From positions 1 through 20,016 of the forward strand of contig CAJVPP010001434.1 in the NCBI GenBank assembly GCA_910592005.1: a DNA stretch of 20,016 bases. Direction: 5' to 3'. The notes under the pieces were generated by a model that searched no databases, was not told where the DNA came from, and saw nothing but the letters and a program-made list of their open reading frames with translations. Below are positions 10,771 to 19,420 of this stretch, piece after piece. The stretch is from Funneliformis mosseae (Eukaryota > Glomeromycota > Glomeromycetes > Glomerales > Glomeraceae). Within the stretch, counting starts at the first letter, position 1. Each line of letters begins with the position of its first letter. Both the position numbers and the translations under genes were made by a program.

Positions 10771-10796
10771 TTTAGCAAATAAATTTGTTTGCTAAA
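10771..10796. repeat. 26-bp near-palindrome, copy 2
   Basis: TTTAGCAAA at 10771-10779 and TTTGCTAAA at 10788-10796 are perfect reverse complements around TAAATTTG. It is a diverged relative of the palindrome at 10528-10549, so the two could mark the ends of a small mobile element of about 270 bp. Confidence 0.5.
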
Positions 10797-11254
10797 CTTA
10801 AAAAAAAAAGTATTAATTTCTTAATAAATATAAATATTAATGAAATTAATATAATAAGAAAAATGAATTTGTAATAATCTTTTTTGTTTTTCTTAATAAT
10901 AAATTATTTTAAATATTTTATATGTAAAATTTAATTTGAAAAACTTTTACTTAATATATTAAAAACAGTTTTATAAACAAAATTTTCAGTTATAAATAGT
11001 TCTTTTTAAAGTAATGAAGATTAATATATAGCTTAATCATCATTTAAAGAAAGCTCTATATGATGTCTAAATCTAAGTCTCAGTTACTTATTAGTAACTG
11101 TAACTTATCTTAAATATAAATACCTAAAAAATATCATCTAGTATTATAAATATCATCATCAGAATTTGACCTCTAGTTAGACTTAATTAGATCTCTAAAA
11201 CTACTGTAACAGGATTGGATTGACGAACGTGATGCAGTATATTGCAGATCTAAA

Positions 11255-11380
11255 TATCAGATATATCAGACATATTTGATATATTTGATATATTTGATAT
11301 ACTGGACATATTAGATATAATTGATATATTAGACATATCAGACATATGTGACATAACTAACATATTAGATATATTTGTTA
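11255..11380 (+). repeat. 9-bp tandem array, 14 units
   Basis: Fourteen consecutive 9-mers of the pattern TATYWGAYA (for example TATTTGATA, TATCAGACA, TATTAGACA) run without an indel. Many of the differences between units are C/T or G/A changes, and a few are transversions. The array lies inside or just before the LTR-like segment. Confidence 0.85.
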
Positions 11381-11509
11381 TATCTTTCTATATAATATAT
11401 TTTATATAAATAGGTAACTTGTTAATTTATGTAAAAGGGGGAGAAGGTAGCTTGAGTAGTTTTAGCAGTAAGTGAGATATTGTTAACTGACGTAGGTAAC
11501 CAATCCTGA

Positions 11510-11858
11510 AGGCCTATCACATTACGTTATAGTTTAGAGACAATCAGGCCTATCACATTATGTTACAGTTTAGAGACAACCAGGCCTATCATATTACGTT
11601 ACAGTTTAGAGGCAACCAGGCCTATCATATTATGTTACAGTTTAGAGGCAACCAGGCCTATCATATTATGTTACAGTTTAGAGACAACCAGGCCTATCAC
11701 ATTACATTACAGTTTAGAGGCAACTAGGCCTATCACATTACATTATAGTTTAGAAGTAACCAGGCCTATTACGTTATATTACAGTTTAGAGGCAACCAGG
11801 TCTATCATGTTACGCTATAGTTTAGAGGCAACTAGGCCTATCGCATTACATTTTAGTT
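11510..11858 (+). repeat. 36-bp minisatellite, about 9.7 units
   Basis: Units start at 11510, 11546, 11582, 11618, 11654, 11690, 11726, 11762, 11798 and 11834, each exactly 36 bases after the last. The final unit is partial. Each unit opens AGGCCTATC, has CAGTTTAGAG at about +21, and lacks any unique spacer, so this is not a CRISPR array. Variation between units is mostly transitions. Because 36 is a multiple of three, one frame is open from 11510 (just after a TGA) through all units to a TGA near 11912, reading a 12-residue repeat like RPITLRYSLEAT. It has no start codon ahead of it, so coding is doubtful. Confidence 0.93.
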
Positions 11859-11935
11859 TTCATATTACTCTTCTTTTCTTTTCTTTATTATTATTTTACT
11901 CGTGAATAAACACAATATTTACAAATATACATCAC

Positions 11936-11952
11936 TGGTAATCTGTTGAATC
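11936..11952 (+). other. Candidate retrotransposon primer-binding site
   Basis: TGGTAATCTGTTGAATC begins four bases after the presumed LTR end. Its reverse complement ends in CCA as a mature tRNA does, and the first bases resemble the initiator-Met type site TGGTATC with one extra A. The priming tRNA cannot be named from the sequence alone. Confidence 0.35.
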
Positions 11953-12478
11953 ATAACTCATTGTGATAATATAAATACTTTGATAAATCGTCTGTGTTAA
12001 AACTTTTAACTGTTAAAAGATTACTGCTCAATTAAAAAGAATAAACCGCTTGAACATCTCGTCTAATAGTCATAATTCGCAAGGATTACACGTTAACACT
12101 ACTATTAAAATTAAATAGAAAAATTACTTTCAACTCTAAAAAAAAATATCAGTACTAGAAGAAAAATTGTCAGCTAGCTATCCCTATTTTTACTAATACT
12201 AATCAGAATCATTATAATTTCTATTCAATTATTAAGGTATTATTACATGTCAAATATCTTATCGATTTTTTTATAAGCCTAAAATAATCAGAATACATTA
12301 AAAAAATTCAAAAGCAATTTATAAAACTAGTAAATTTAAATATTTAATAATAGAATTTCAGTAATTCTTCAAGAACTCCTATAGTAAGTTTAATTTTATT
12401 AAATTAAATTTTATTTAATTTATATAATCTTTCAAATATTAACTAACTATATTAACTTATATTTATATAATTTAGAAT
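11953..12478. other. Gene-free DNA between LTR-like segment and hAT relic
   Basis: The first 150 bases are less AT-rich and may be retroelement leader sequence, but no gag-like frame is seen. From about 12240 the DNA is AT-rich. The start of the adjacent hAT element, including its terminal repeat, was not found here. Confidence 0.4.
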
Positions 12479-13540
12479 GCAAAAGAAATTGTAAAATATT
12501 TAAAGCATATTATTGCTAATGTTTCAACTTATTAGGATTCTAGTTACTTGACTTGGTATCGATTTTTAAAGTTAAAAGTATATATCTATACACTTGAAGC
12601 TAATTTAACTGAAAAGACTGATCAAGACTCTAAAAAAGATTCTCAAAGATTAACAAAAATAATGTTAACAAATGATAAATAGGACTTACTTTATGATTTA
12701 ATTCTTATCTTAGAACCTTTTGAAGAAGCAACCAAGTATCTTAAAGATATTAACTATTCTATTTATAGTATAATAAAATTTTTAATAACTGAAATTATCA
12801 ATAAACTTTCTCTTAAATCTAATAAAAATTCAACAAATACTATCGATATTGAAAATTATAAAGATATTTTTATATGAAATAAAGATCAAGATAATCCAAA
12901 AAATTCAAATAATAAAAAAAATATTAATAAACATCAAAAATATATAAATTTAAGTTATCCTATACAGACTTTAGGAGTTTTAAAAAAAGTAAAAAATGCT
13001 TTATATTAAGTAATGTTATTTTATTAGAAAAAAAATCACAAAATATTATATCTATTATTAATTCTTGATCCTCAGATTAAAAAGCTTAATTTGTATCTTC
13101 TGATGAAATAAAATGAACTGTAAACTTATTAAAAGATAAATATAAAAAATAAAATTTAATATGTCATAATATTCACAATCTTTTTCATTATTAATGCTTG
13201 CTATTATTATTACTCCTTTTATTAATTTAACATCATTCTCTACACTTTATTAATTATCTCTTTTTATTATTTTTAATTATCTATCACCTTCTAATAATCA
13301 AAATGAACTTGATGAATATCTTACTATTTCATAAATACCATTTAATAATGATTTATTTTCCTGGCGAAAGGTTAATAAAGAAAAATTTCTAATAATAAAT
13401 AAGTTGATATATATAAACCTTTTAGTATCTGCTACCTCAACTCTAACTTTTCAGATTGTGAAAATTTAATAAGACCTAAAAGAATACATATCAGTTTAGA
13501 ATTTTTTAAAAGAATAATTTTTTGAAAAGAAATTTTGATA
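12479..13540 (+). pseudogene. hAT-family transposase relic (copy 1), C-terminal half
   Basis: This is a cut-and-paste DNA transposase of the hAT superfamily (RNase H-like DDE fold with a C-terminal dimerisation region). One frame is followed from 12479 to about 13090. At 12521-12549 it gives a decayed DVSTRWNSSY motif, with TAG replacing the Trp. Then come KTDQDSKKDSQRL, IMLTND-stop-DLLYDLI and LEPFEEATKYL (12710-12742), the most diagnostic hAT block, and ILDPQIKKL (13061-13087) for the family's LLDPRxK. After a one-base shift at about 13090, FVSSDEIK and VNLLKDKY follow. A third frame from 13299 gives NELDEYL, FSWRKVNKEKF and LVSATST, the dimerisation block. A last shift near 13458 leads to PKRIHISLEFFKRIIF. 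Several internal stops fit TGG or CAA decay. Neither terminal repeats nor the N-terminal zinc finger were found. Confidence 0.85.
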
Positions 13541-13935
13541 CTTTTGATACAATTTACAAATCATTTTAACAAAAAGAAATTATGATATTTTTAATATAAA
13601 TTACAAAATATTTTAATAAACAATTAATATAATATAATAAATTTATAATAAATCATAATAAATACTTTATTTCAATAAAAATTAACTGTTTTAAATTTTT
13701 TTATTTATTTATCATATGACATATTATATTATCTGATCAATTTGATCAAATACAGATTATCTATTTATTATTCAGATTAATCATATATCTGCGAATGAAA
13801 TATTTTTTAAGCAAATAAGAATCTACATACAAATTCAATTTTTTTGATCAAATGTAATTTGTATTATCTAAATTTGACCAGATTATATTACTAATCTAAG
13901 ATAAATCAAAAATTACTTATTTTAGTATTATAAAA
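13541..13935. other. AT-rich interval between hAT and Tc1 relics
   Basis: No coding frame. TTGATCAAA-type short dyads recur (for example near 13739-13751 and 13846-13855). These might be subterminal parts of either neighbouring element. Confidence 0.35.
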
Positions 13936-14345
13936 AAAAATTGTGATGAAAAATAAGAAAAGATTATATTTAGTAATGAATCTCAATTCTTTTAAATAGG
14001 TTTGATATCAAGTTAATAAAAATATCAAAAGATTATTTAATTCTAATTATAAAATAATTATCTAGAAAAATAATATAAGATTGCTTTTATAATGTTTAAA
14101 TCAGTTCTTTAGTATTTATTAAAAAATTAATAACTAGTATCAAGTATTATTAATTATTTAATAATTATATTTTACACTTTTTATATGAATTAGAAAATAA
14201 AATAAATACATATTTCAGAATAATAATGTTTTATTTTATAAGGCAAGAATTGTAAAGAATTAAAGAAAGAAAATTTAAATAATTAATTTTTTGATCAACT
14301 TAAAATCCAAATCTAAATTCAATTAAAAATATTTAAAATATTTAG
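13936..14345 (+). pseudogene. Tc1/mariner transposase relic (copy 1)
   Basis: The relic covers the catalytic core of a Tc1-type DDE transposase, which moves DNA by cut-and-paste into TA sites. Three blocks are visible in order, each in a different frame. KIIFSNESQF (to about 13989) corresponds to VIFSDESRF. FQNNNVLFYKARIVKN (14213-14260) corresponds to FQQDNAPxHxAxxVKxW. LIF-stop-ST-stop-NPNLNSIKNI (14283-14333) corresponds to LDWPAQSPDLNPIENIW. All three catalytic acids are lost: Asp to Asn, Asp to Asn and Glu to Lys, each explained by one G-to-A change. The stops TGA and TAA stand where Trp and Gln are expected. At least two frameshifts separate the blocks. The spacing between them is close to that of a normal transposase, so the copy was once near full length. 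No terminal repeat was identified. Confidence 0.75.
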
Positions 14346-14941
14346 AAAGAAAGGTCAGAATACATAAACTTTTATCAAAAAATAAGCAAAAATTTATATT
14401 ATTTTAAAAAATAAATAATATAAATAATAAAGGCAATTTATCAAAGTATTTATAAAATAATAGTTAGTAATGCTTGACTAAACTATTTTTATTATAACTA
14501 AACTTTTATTAAATTTTGTATTTGATTAAATCTTTGACTAAAGTCTAATCCTTTAACTAAACTTTTAACAAATAATTAAACTGTTTTTATAATATATAAA
14601 TTATAAATTTTTATTTATTATTATTTAATATTTATTAATTTTAACTTAAATCTTTTATTATTTATTATTAATTAAATATATAATAAAAAATATTACTAAT
14701 TAATGTCATAGGTACAATAATAATTATTTATATAATAAATAAAATATTATATATAATATTTTATTTACAAAAATTCTAAATTTATAAAATTTATAGTAAA
14801 ATAAAATATTATTAAAAATTGTGAGTTAAAATCTATAGAAAGTTTATAAAAATTAAATTTTGATATTTTGGTTTTTTAATTATTAAGAATTAAATAGTTT
14901 TGATTTGTCAAATAACTAAATATTTATGTTTCAATTAATAT
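14346..14941. other. AT-rich interval, nothing recognisable
   Basis: The string GACTAAACTTTT and close variants recur near 14475-14585, but no gene or defined repeat can be supported. This is probably the 3' flank of the Tc1 relic. Confidence 0.4.
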
Positions 14942-14949
14942 CATTAATA
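14942..14949 (+). repeat. 8-bp target-site duplication, left copy
   Basis: CATTAATA directly precedes the left end of the hAT element and is repeated exactly at 17850-17857. Eight bases is the length characteristic of hAT insertion. Confidence 0.88.
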
Positions 14950-15216
14950 TAGTGTTATTATGACTAGACAATAGACAATAGACAATATTAGACAAAAAAT
15001 CTATTGTTCATTGATTAAGCAATAGACATATAATAAGTATTTATTATTTTTTATTGTATTTACTTAAATTTATAAATATATAATTAATAAAAAAAATTAA
15101 AATTTATTAAAAAACACTAATTTTATTTATTTAAATTTAACAAAAAAAATCGAATTATATATAATATTATTCTTTAAATGAAATATCTAAATTGGAATAA
15201 ATAAATTTTCTAATTT

Positions 15217-17650
15217 CTATTTTGCCTCTAAATCTTCTGATAAAATTTCATTATCATCATTTGAACTTTCATTTTTAACTCTTCTAACATTAATTTCTTC
15301 TTCTAAATTTTCATTATTCAATAAATTAGCTCATTCTTCAACTACTCCTGATTATTGTGTTTTATTTAATATTAGTAAATCATCATTACCATCATTAAGT
15401 ATTTATTTATTTATTTCTAATTTATCATTAAGAGTTGAAGTATCTTTATCACATATTTTTATAAATGATTCTCTTTATTTCTTTATAATATCTTTAGATT
15501 TATATTTTTTAATAATTTCAGTTCATAACTGACTCATCACTAAAACTTTTTTATACTAAATAAAATAGTAATAAATAAATAAAATATAAATTACTTATAA
15601 AATATAATATAATATAATTAATTTAACTTACTTGTAATCGATTACGTCTCTTAGAATATAAAATCCCATTGTAAAAAATAATCTTTCATAAGATGTAGTA
15701 TTAATACATATTCTAAATAAACAATTAGCAAATATACCTAATTCTGAAGCTATATCAAAAACACTTTTCCACTATTCTATAATATTATTAAATTATTTAA
15801 ATAGTTTATTACAAAATGAATATTTTTGTTTTTTAAATTTTTCAAGTTCTTGAAAAATAGTTGTTAAATCTTTTTTAAACCAAGATTTATAATAATATAT
15901 TAACCAATAACTAATATATGAATATGTTAATTTTTAATAGTAGAAAAAAATATTTCTAATTAATATTTTGAATGAAGAGCTAAAGAAAGTATTAATAATG
16001 GTTATTCAACCAGCCTAATATAATTCAAGACATTTAACCATTTAATTATAAAAAAAAATTAGTATTTGTTATTTTATTATATTTATAATATAACTAAAAA
16101 AAGTATTGCTTGATAAAGATATGCCTTGTCTTGTTGCATAATATTTAAAATTTCACAATAAGAATGTAAAAGAGTTATAAGTTTTTCTAAATTTATCTAA
16201 AAAGCAATATTATTAATAAAAGTAAAAATATCAGATGGTAAACGAATTTTTCTTCATTAGCATAAAAATTAACTGTTATTAATATCTAAAAAATATTTAT
16301 AAATTAATAAATTATTTTAAAATAAAAAATATAAATAAATAATAATCTACGATAAGTGCATCTTTTGTTTTTAAAAAAGAATTAAAAGTATTAAAATAAC
16401 TATTTTAACATATTGAATATAAGCTTATAAGAACAATAAATTTTTTATAAACCTTAATTGTTCATCATGAAGCTTTTGAGTAAAATAAACTGATGGATGA
16501 AAAAAACTAATAAGTTAGATAGTGCAATTGAAAGTAGTTTTAAATATTTGAGATTCTTTAAAAATTTTTCTAATACAACAATTAGCTTGATATGTAAAAC
16601 ATGATAAAAAAACTATTTTACAATGAATAAGTTTTATTTGACGCCTATTAATAAATAACATTTAATTAAAATTTATAAAAAAAATTAAATTTGTTTTAAT
16701 AAAAATTTATAAAATATTTAGCAGATGCATAACCTTTAGCAGAATCTATCACTAATGCATGCATTTATTTGAATATTTTGTGATATTGTTTTTTCAATAA
16801 GTAATTCTACTTGTTTAATTACTTTTTTTATGTGTTAATATTCTTCATTTATATTTTCTGCATCTCATACAAAAACAGAACCTTTTGAAGTAATTAAAAC
16901 AACATTTATTATCTCTTGTTCTATTACATTTTTCCAACTATCAAAAGTTATAGTTATTTTAATTTTATTATTTGAAGCAATACTTTGGATGTTTGATTAA
17001 ACATCAATAGTTATTGCATTTAAAATTTGACCAGCAAGAATATGACAATCAGGTAATACTAAAAGAGGTGAAATAAATTTAAAAAGATCTTGAGTTTTAT
17101 AATTATCAATCTAATGAAAAGGAAATCCATTAGATACAGTTATCTGAATCAATTTTTTTTTCAAACATTAAAATTTCTGCTATAATTAACAATTTTTTAA
17201 TATATTGTATAATTTGAATTTGATTATATTGTAACTTTTTAGATGATGATATAGTTTTTTCATTTAGAATTTCAGGTTCGTCATTAATTTCTTATTAAAA
17301 TAAATAAATAAATTAATTTAATTTATTTAACATTAATTAAATAAAATTTTAATTTAAAATTATTGCTGTTTCTTAGTTATTGTTATTGTATTAAATTTTG
17401 ATAATGCTAAAATTCTATTAACTTTGTTTAGTTTATGCTCAGTCAAAAAATTTTAACAAGTTTGAAAATGTTTGTAACAATAATATTGAGTATTTGTAAT
17501 TTTATTATTTTTATCTATTAATAAGAAGTCTTATTCTACATATTGAATACAAGATAAATAAAGAACTTTCTTATTATTTTTATTTATTTTTTCATTGTAA
17601 AGTACTTCAATCTATGCAGTTAATAGATGTAGTACTTTTTTTCCTGCATG
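15217..17650 (-). pseudogene. hAT transposase relic of the 2.9-kb element
   Basis: Read on the minus strand. The N-terminal part (about 17650-17390) has weak traces of a Cys/His finger such as YCYKHFQTC. At about 17130-16700 comes a central hAT segment with SPLLVLPDCHILAGQIL, ITFDSWKNVIEQEIINVV and ITSKGSVFVWDAENI. These match the family's VLPSRxxLSxxIL, LTFDGWxNxxxxxIxN and DAENxSxERxTHI blocks. The C-terminal dimerisation block at about 15760-15660 reads IASELGIFANCLFRICI, then NTTSYERLFFTMGF and, after a one-base shift, KRRNRLQ. A 76-bp intron follows, and then a 113-codon last exon beginning YKKVLVMSQL and ending at the TAG at 15219-15217. The last exon has five internal stops and no frameshift; each stop fits CAA-to-TAA or TGG-to-TGA. 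The acidic tail (NESSNDDNEILSEDLEAK) is well preserved. Nothing can be expressed from it. The protein clearly differs from copy 1, so it is a separate hAT lineage. Confidence 0.83.
15556..15631 (-). other. Canonical intron in the hAT relic
   Basis: On the minus strand the donor is GTAAGTT (15631-15625) after the codon for Gln of RRNRLQ. The acceptor is TTATTTAG (ending 15556) before TATAAAAAAG. Removing 76 bases joins the RRNRLQ block to the KVLVMSQL block in the family order without disturbing the frame. Confidence 0.7.
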
Positions 17651-17849
17651 TATCATTATGCTTTAAAATGAGATTTTACTAATAATCATGCGATTTTAGA
17701 TCTTTTTATATTCTAATTTTTCTATTTAAGTTTAATTGAGATTTATAATATATCAATCACAATATATACAATAGACACAATAGACAATACAATGGATACA
17801 ATAGAAAACTGTTCATTGTTAATTATTATATCAATGGATATCAACACTG

Positions 17850-17857
17850 CATTAATA
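17850..17857 (+). repeat. 8-bp target-site duplication, right copy
   Basis: CATTAATA follows the right terminal repeat immediately and is identical to 14942-14949. Confidence 0.88.
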
Positions 17858-18186
17858 ATAGTTTAATCTTTATTAATTTGAATAACTAAATTTTACATTA
17901 TTTTATTAGTATAATTTAAAGTAATGATCTGTTAAAATTAATTGTATTATTTATAAAATATAATTAATATAATAAATGTTTGAATGTTTTATTCTGGTAG
18001 TATATATTCAAATATAATTTTAAATTTTAATATTAATATTAATATTTAAAACTTATTAAATTATAATTTAAAGTATTATATATTTATTAATTATTATATT
18101 TTTATAAATTAATTTAATATATAAAAATTATAAAAAAATTAATATTATCTTATATAATTTATATAAATTTATATATAAATTTATAA
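17858..18186. other. AT-rich interval, nothing recognisable
   Basis: Almost pure A and T with a TAATATTAATATTAATATT run near 18027-18046. No gene or defined element can be supported. Confidence 0.45.
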
Positions 18187-18188
18187 TA

Positions 18189-18449
18189 CAGTCATCCTTC
18201 TTTATAGTCATCTCCTGTACAATCACATTATATAAATTTCTCATTATAAGTACATTTTATGAGAATCAATACCTATTAATACTATATAAAAAAAAATTTC
18301 ATTATAATTACAATGTTTTTATAATCATATTCTTCCAGAACTAACACTTAGTAACAACATATAAAAATTTTCATGTATAGTAACTTTTTATTATAATTAT
18401 ACTTTTTATTTTTAATCTTAAGATATATGATTATAAAGGGAGACGACCA
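18189..18449 (+). mobile_element. MITE-like element with TA duplication and pogo-like termini
   Basis: The left end reads CAGTCATCCTTCTTTATAGTCAT after TA at 18187-18188. The right end reads ATGATTATAAAGGGAGACGACCA before TA at 18450-18451. Including the TA, the 25-base arms match at 18 positions, and all seven differences are transitions. Termini starting CAGT and a TA target point to the Tc1/mariner-pogo superfamily. At about 260 bp with no open frame, it is a non-autonomous copy. Loosely repeated TTATARTCAT strings fill the interior. Confidence 0.72.
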
Positions 18450-18451
18450 TA

Positions 18452-19050
18452 TACAATGATTATTTTTAAGAATGAAATCCCTTAATAATAGTTAAAACTT
18501 ATATTAAAATCATAATAAGGGATATGACAAACCCTTTTAATATGATAAAAACTGAAATTAGCAAAACTATATTAAAATATAGAAAGGATATAATAAGATT
18601 ATTTTGAAGACGTTTTGGCAAACATCTATAATAATAATTAAAAAATCTAAAATTATAATATTATAAAATTATTTAAAAGTTTTAAAATATCCTATTTTAT
18701 CAATTTATATAATTTTTTGTAAAATATAAATTAAATAATATATTTATTATGATTAATTTTATTAAAATAAATATTTTCATATTAAATATTATTATTTTAT
18801 TTAAAATAATTATGTAATTTATATAAAAAGAATATTTAAAGATTTTTTTTTTTAAAAATATTAAAAATTTATTTATTTATTAGAAAAAAGAATAAGGATT
18901 TATATTCTATTTAAAGAAAATATTTCTCTTTTTATATTATATTTAAAAAAAATAAAAACTAAAAATTAAAAAATAAATTAAAGTTAATGAAAGTACAGTA
19001 AAGTAGATTTTATAATGAAATAAATTTAATTTAAAAATTATATTTTTAAA
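18452..19050. other. AT-rich interval with a possible transposase N-terminal trace
   Basis: Around 18557-18630 a plus-strand frame reads ISKTILKYRKDIIRLF then a stop then RRFGKH. This resembles the helix-turn-helix end and GRP hinge of Tc1 transposases and could be the N-terminal part of the relic at 19051-19420. A short inverted repeat, ATCCCTTA at 18477-18484 and TAAGGGAT at 18516-18523, lies just before it. The rest is featureless. Confidence 0.35.
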
Positions 19051-19420
19051 AAAACATGGAATTATTTATATAAAGAATATTATAATATAAAAGTATTTCA
19101 CATCTTATATAAATATAATTAATATTGCTAAATTTTAAAGAAAGACTATTAAAAATTATTAAATAATATAAATAAATAAGAAAAAGATTATTTTTAACAG
19201 AATAATAATCCTAATATATAGCATATTTTATCAAATAATAATATGAAAATAATAGGATTAAAGTTTTTAATTAACCAATACAGTTTGCTAACTTAAATTT
19301 AATAGAATATCTTTGGAATAAATGAATTGTTATCTAAGATATTTTAAAATACTAATTAATACAAAATTAATTATTTAAAAATTTTGATTAAATTGGAATC
19401 TGATGTATATAAAAAATTTG
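19051..19420 (+). pseudogene. Tc1/mariner transposase relic (copy 2), C-terminal half
   Basis: The clearest block is QFANLNLIEYLWNK at 19281-19322, corresponding to the catalytic QSPDLNPIEYLWNE. The Glu codon GAA at 19305-19307 is retained. In the same frame just upstream lie YENNRIKVFN and a stop, corresponding to FENNNIKVLDW. Before that, in another frame, stop-QNNNPNI at about 19195-19218 stands for FQQDNDPKH, with the catalytic Asp changed to Asn. Still further upstream, KTWNYLYKEYYNI and ILKKDY-stop-KLLNNINK (19051-19180) recall the VWGCxxxxGxG and YxxILExxL blocks. After the LWNK block the frame is full of stops but keeps the rhythm of the family's C-terminus to about 19420. It differs from copy 1 in sequence, so the two are not simple duplicates. 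It is non-functional. Confidence 0.7.

Larger units (their letters stand above)
9780..11204. other. Highly AT-rich decayed DNA
   Basis: No coding frame can be recognised. A diverged direct repeat of about 45 bases appears at about 9871-9918 and again at about 10240-10290 (both run through TATTAAG and CTATTAAATA-like strings), suggesting repeat-derived DNA. The tRNA-like A box and two near-palindromes are listed separately. Confidence 0.45.
11205..11931 (+). mobile_element. LTR-like segment of a retrotransposon
   Basis: The segment begins TGTAACAGG and ends TATACA, the TGT...ACA form usual for LTRs. Its 3' part has a pyrimidine-rich run, an AATAAA at 11905-11910 and then the terminus. Directly after it, ATCAC leads into TGGTAATCTG at 11936, a good candidate primer-binding site since tRNA-primed sites begin TGG. 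It is GC-richer than its surroundings. An alternative left end is TGTTAAC at 11481, preceded by a purine run AAAAGGGGGAGAAGG at 11434-11448 that resembles a polypurine tract; in that reading the LTR is 451 bp and the DNA to its left is retroelement interior. No second LTR and no gag or pol remnant was found, so the element is truncated or solo. Confidence 0.42.
14950..17849 (-). mobile_element. Complete but dead hAT transposon (copy 2), 2.9 kb
   Basis: The element is bounded by terminal inverted repeats and a perfect 8-bp duplication. The right end, read inward on the minus strand, is CAGTGTTGATATC. The left end is TAGTGTTATTATG, matching at 9 of the first 12 positions; the first base and the eighth differ by transitions. 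CAGTG is a common hAT terminus. Subterminal copies of CAATAGACA occur at 14969-14977 and 14976-14984 on the left and at 17769-17777 and 17778-17786 on the right. TGTTCATTG occurs at 15005-15013 and 17810-17818. Such repeats normally bind hAT transposase. The interior carries a minus-strand transposase relic. The element inserted into already AT-rich DNA, next to the Tc1 relic. Confidence 0.88.

Noticed and set aside
11510..11858. CRISPR array
   Set aside because: The whole 36-bp unit repeats head to tail with no unique spacers, and the context is eukaryotic.
18189..19420. Treating the MITE-like repeat and the second Tc1 relic as one element
   Set aside because: The MITE-like repeat has both of its own ends and TA flanks by 18451, before the transposase trace begins.
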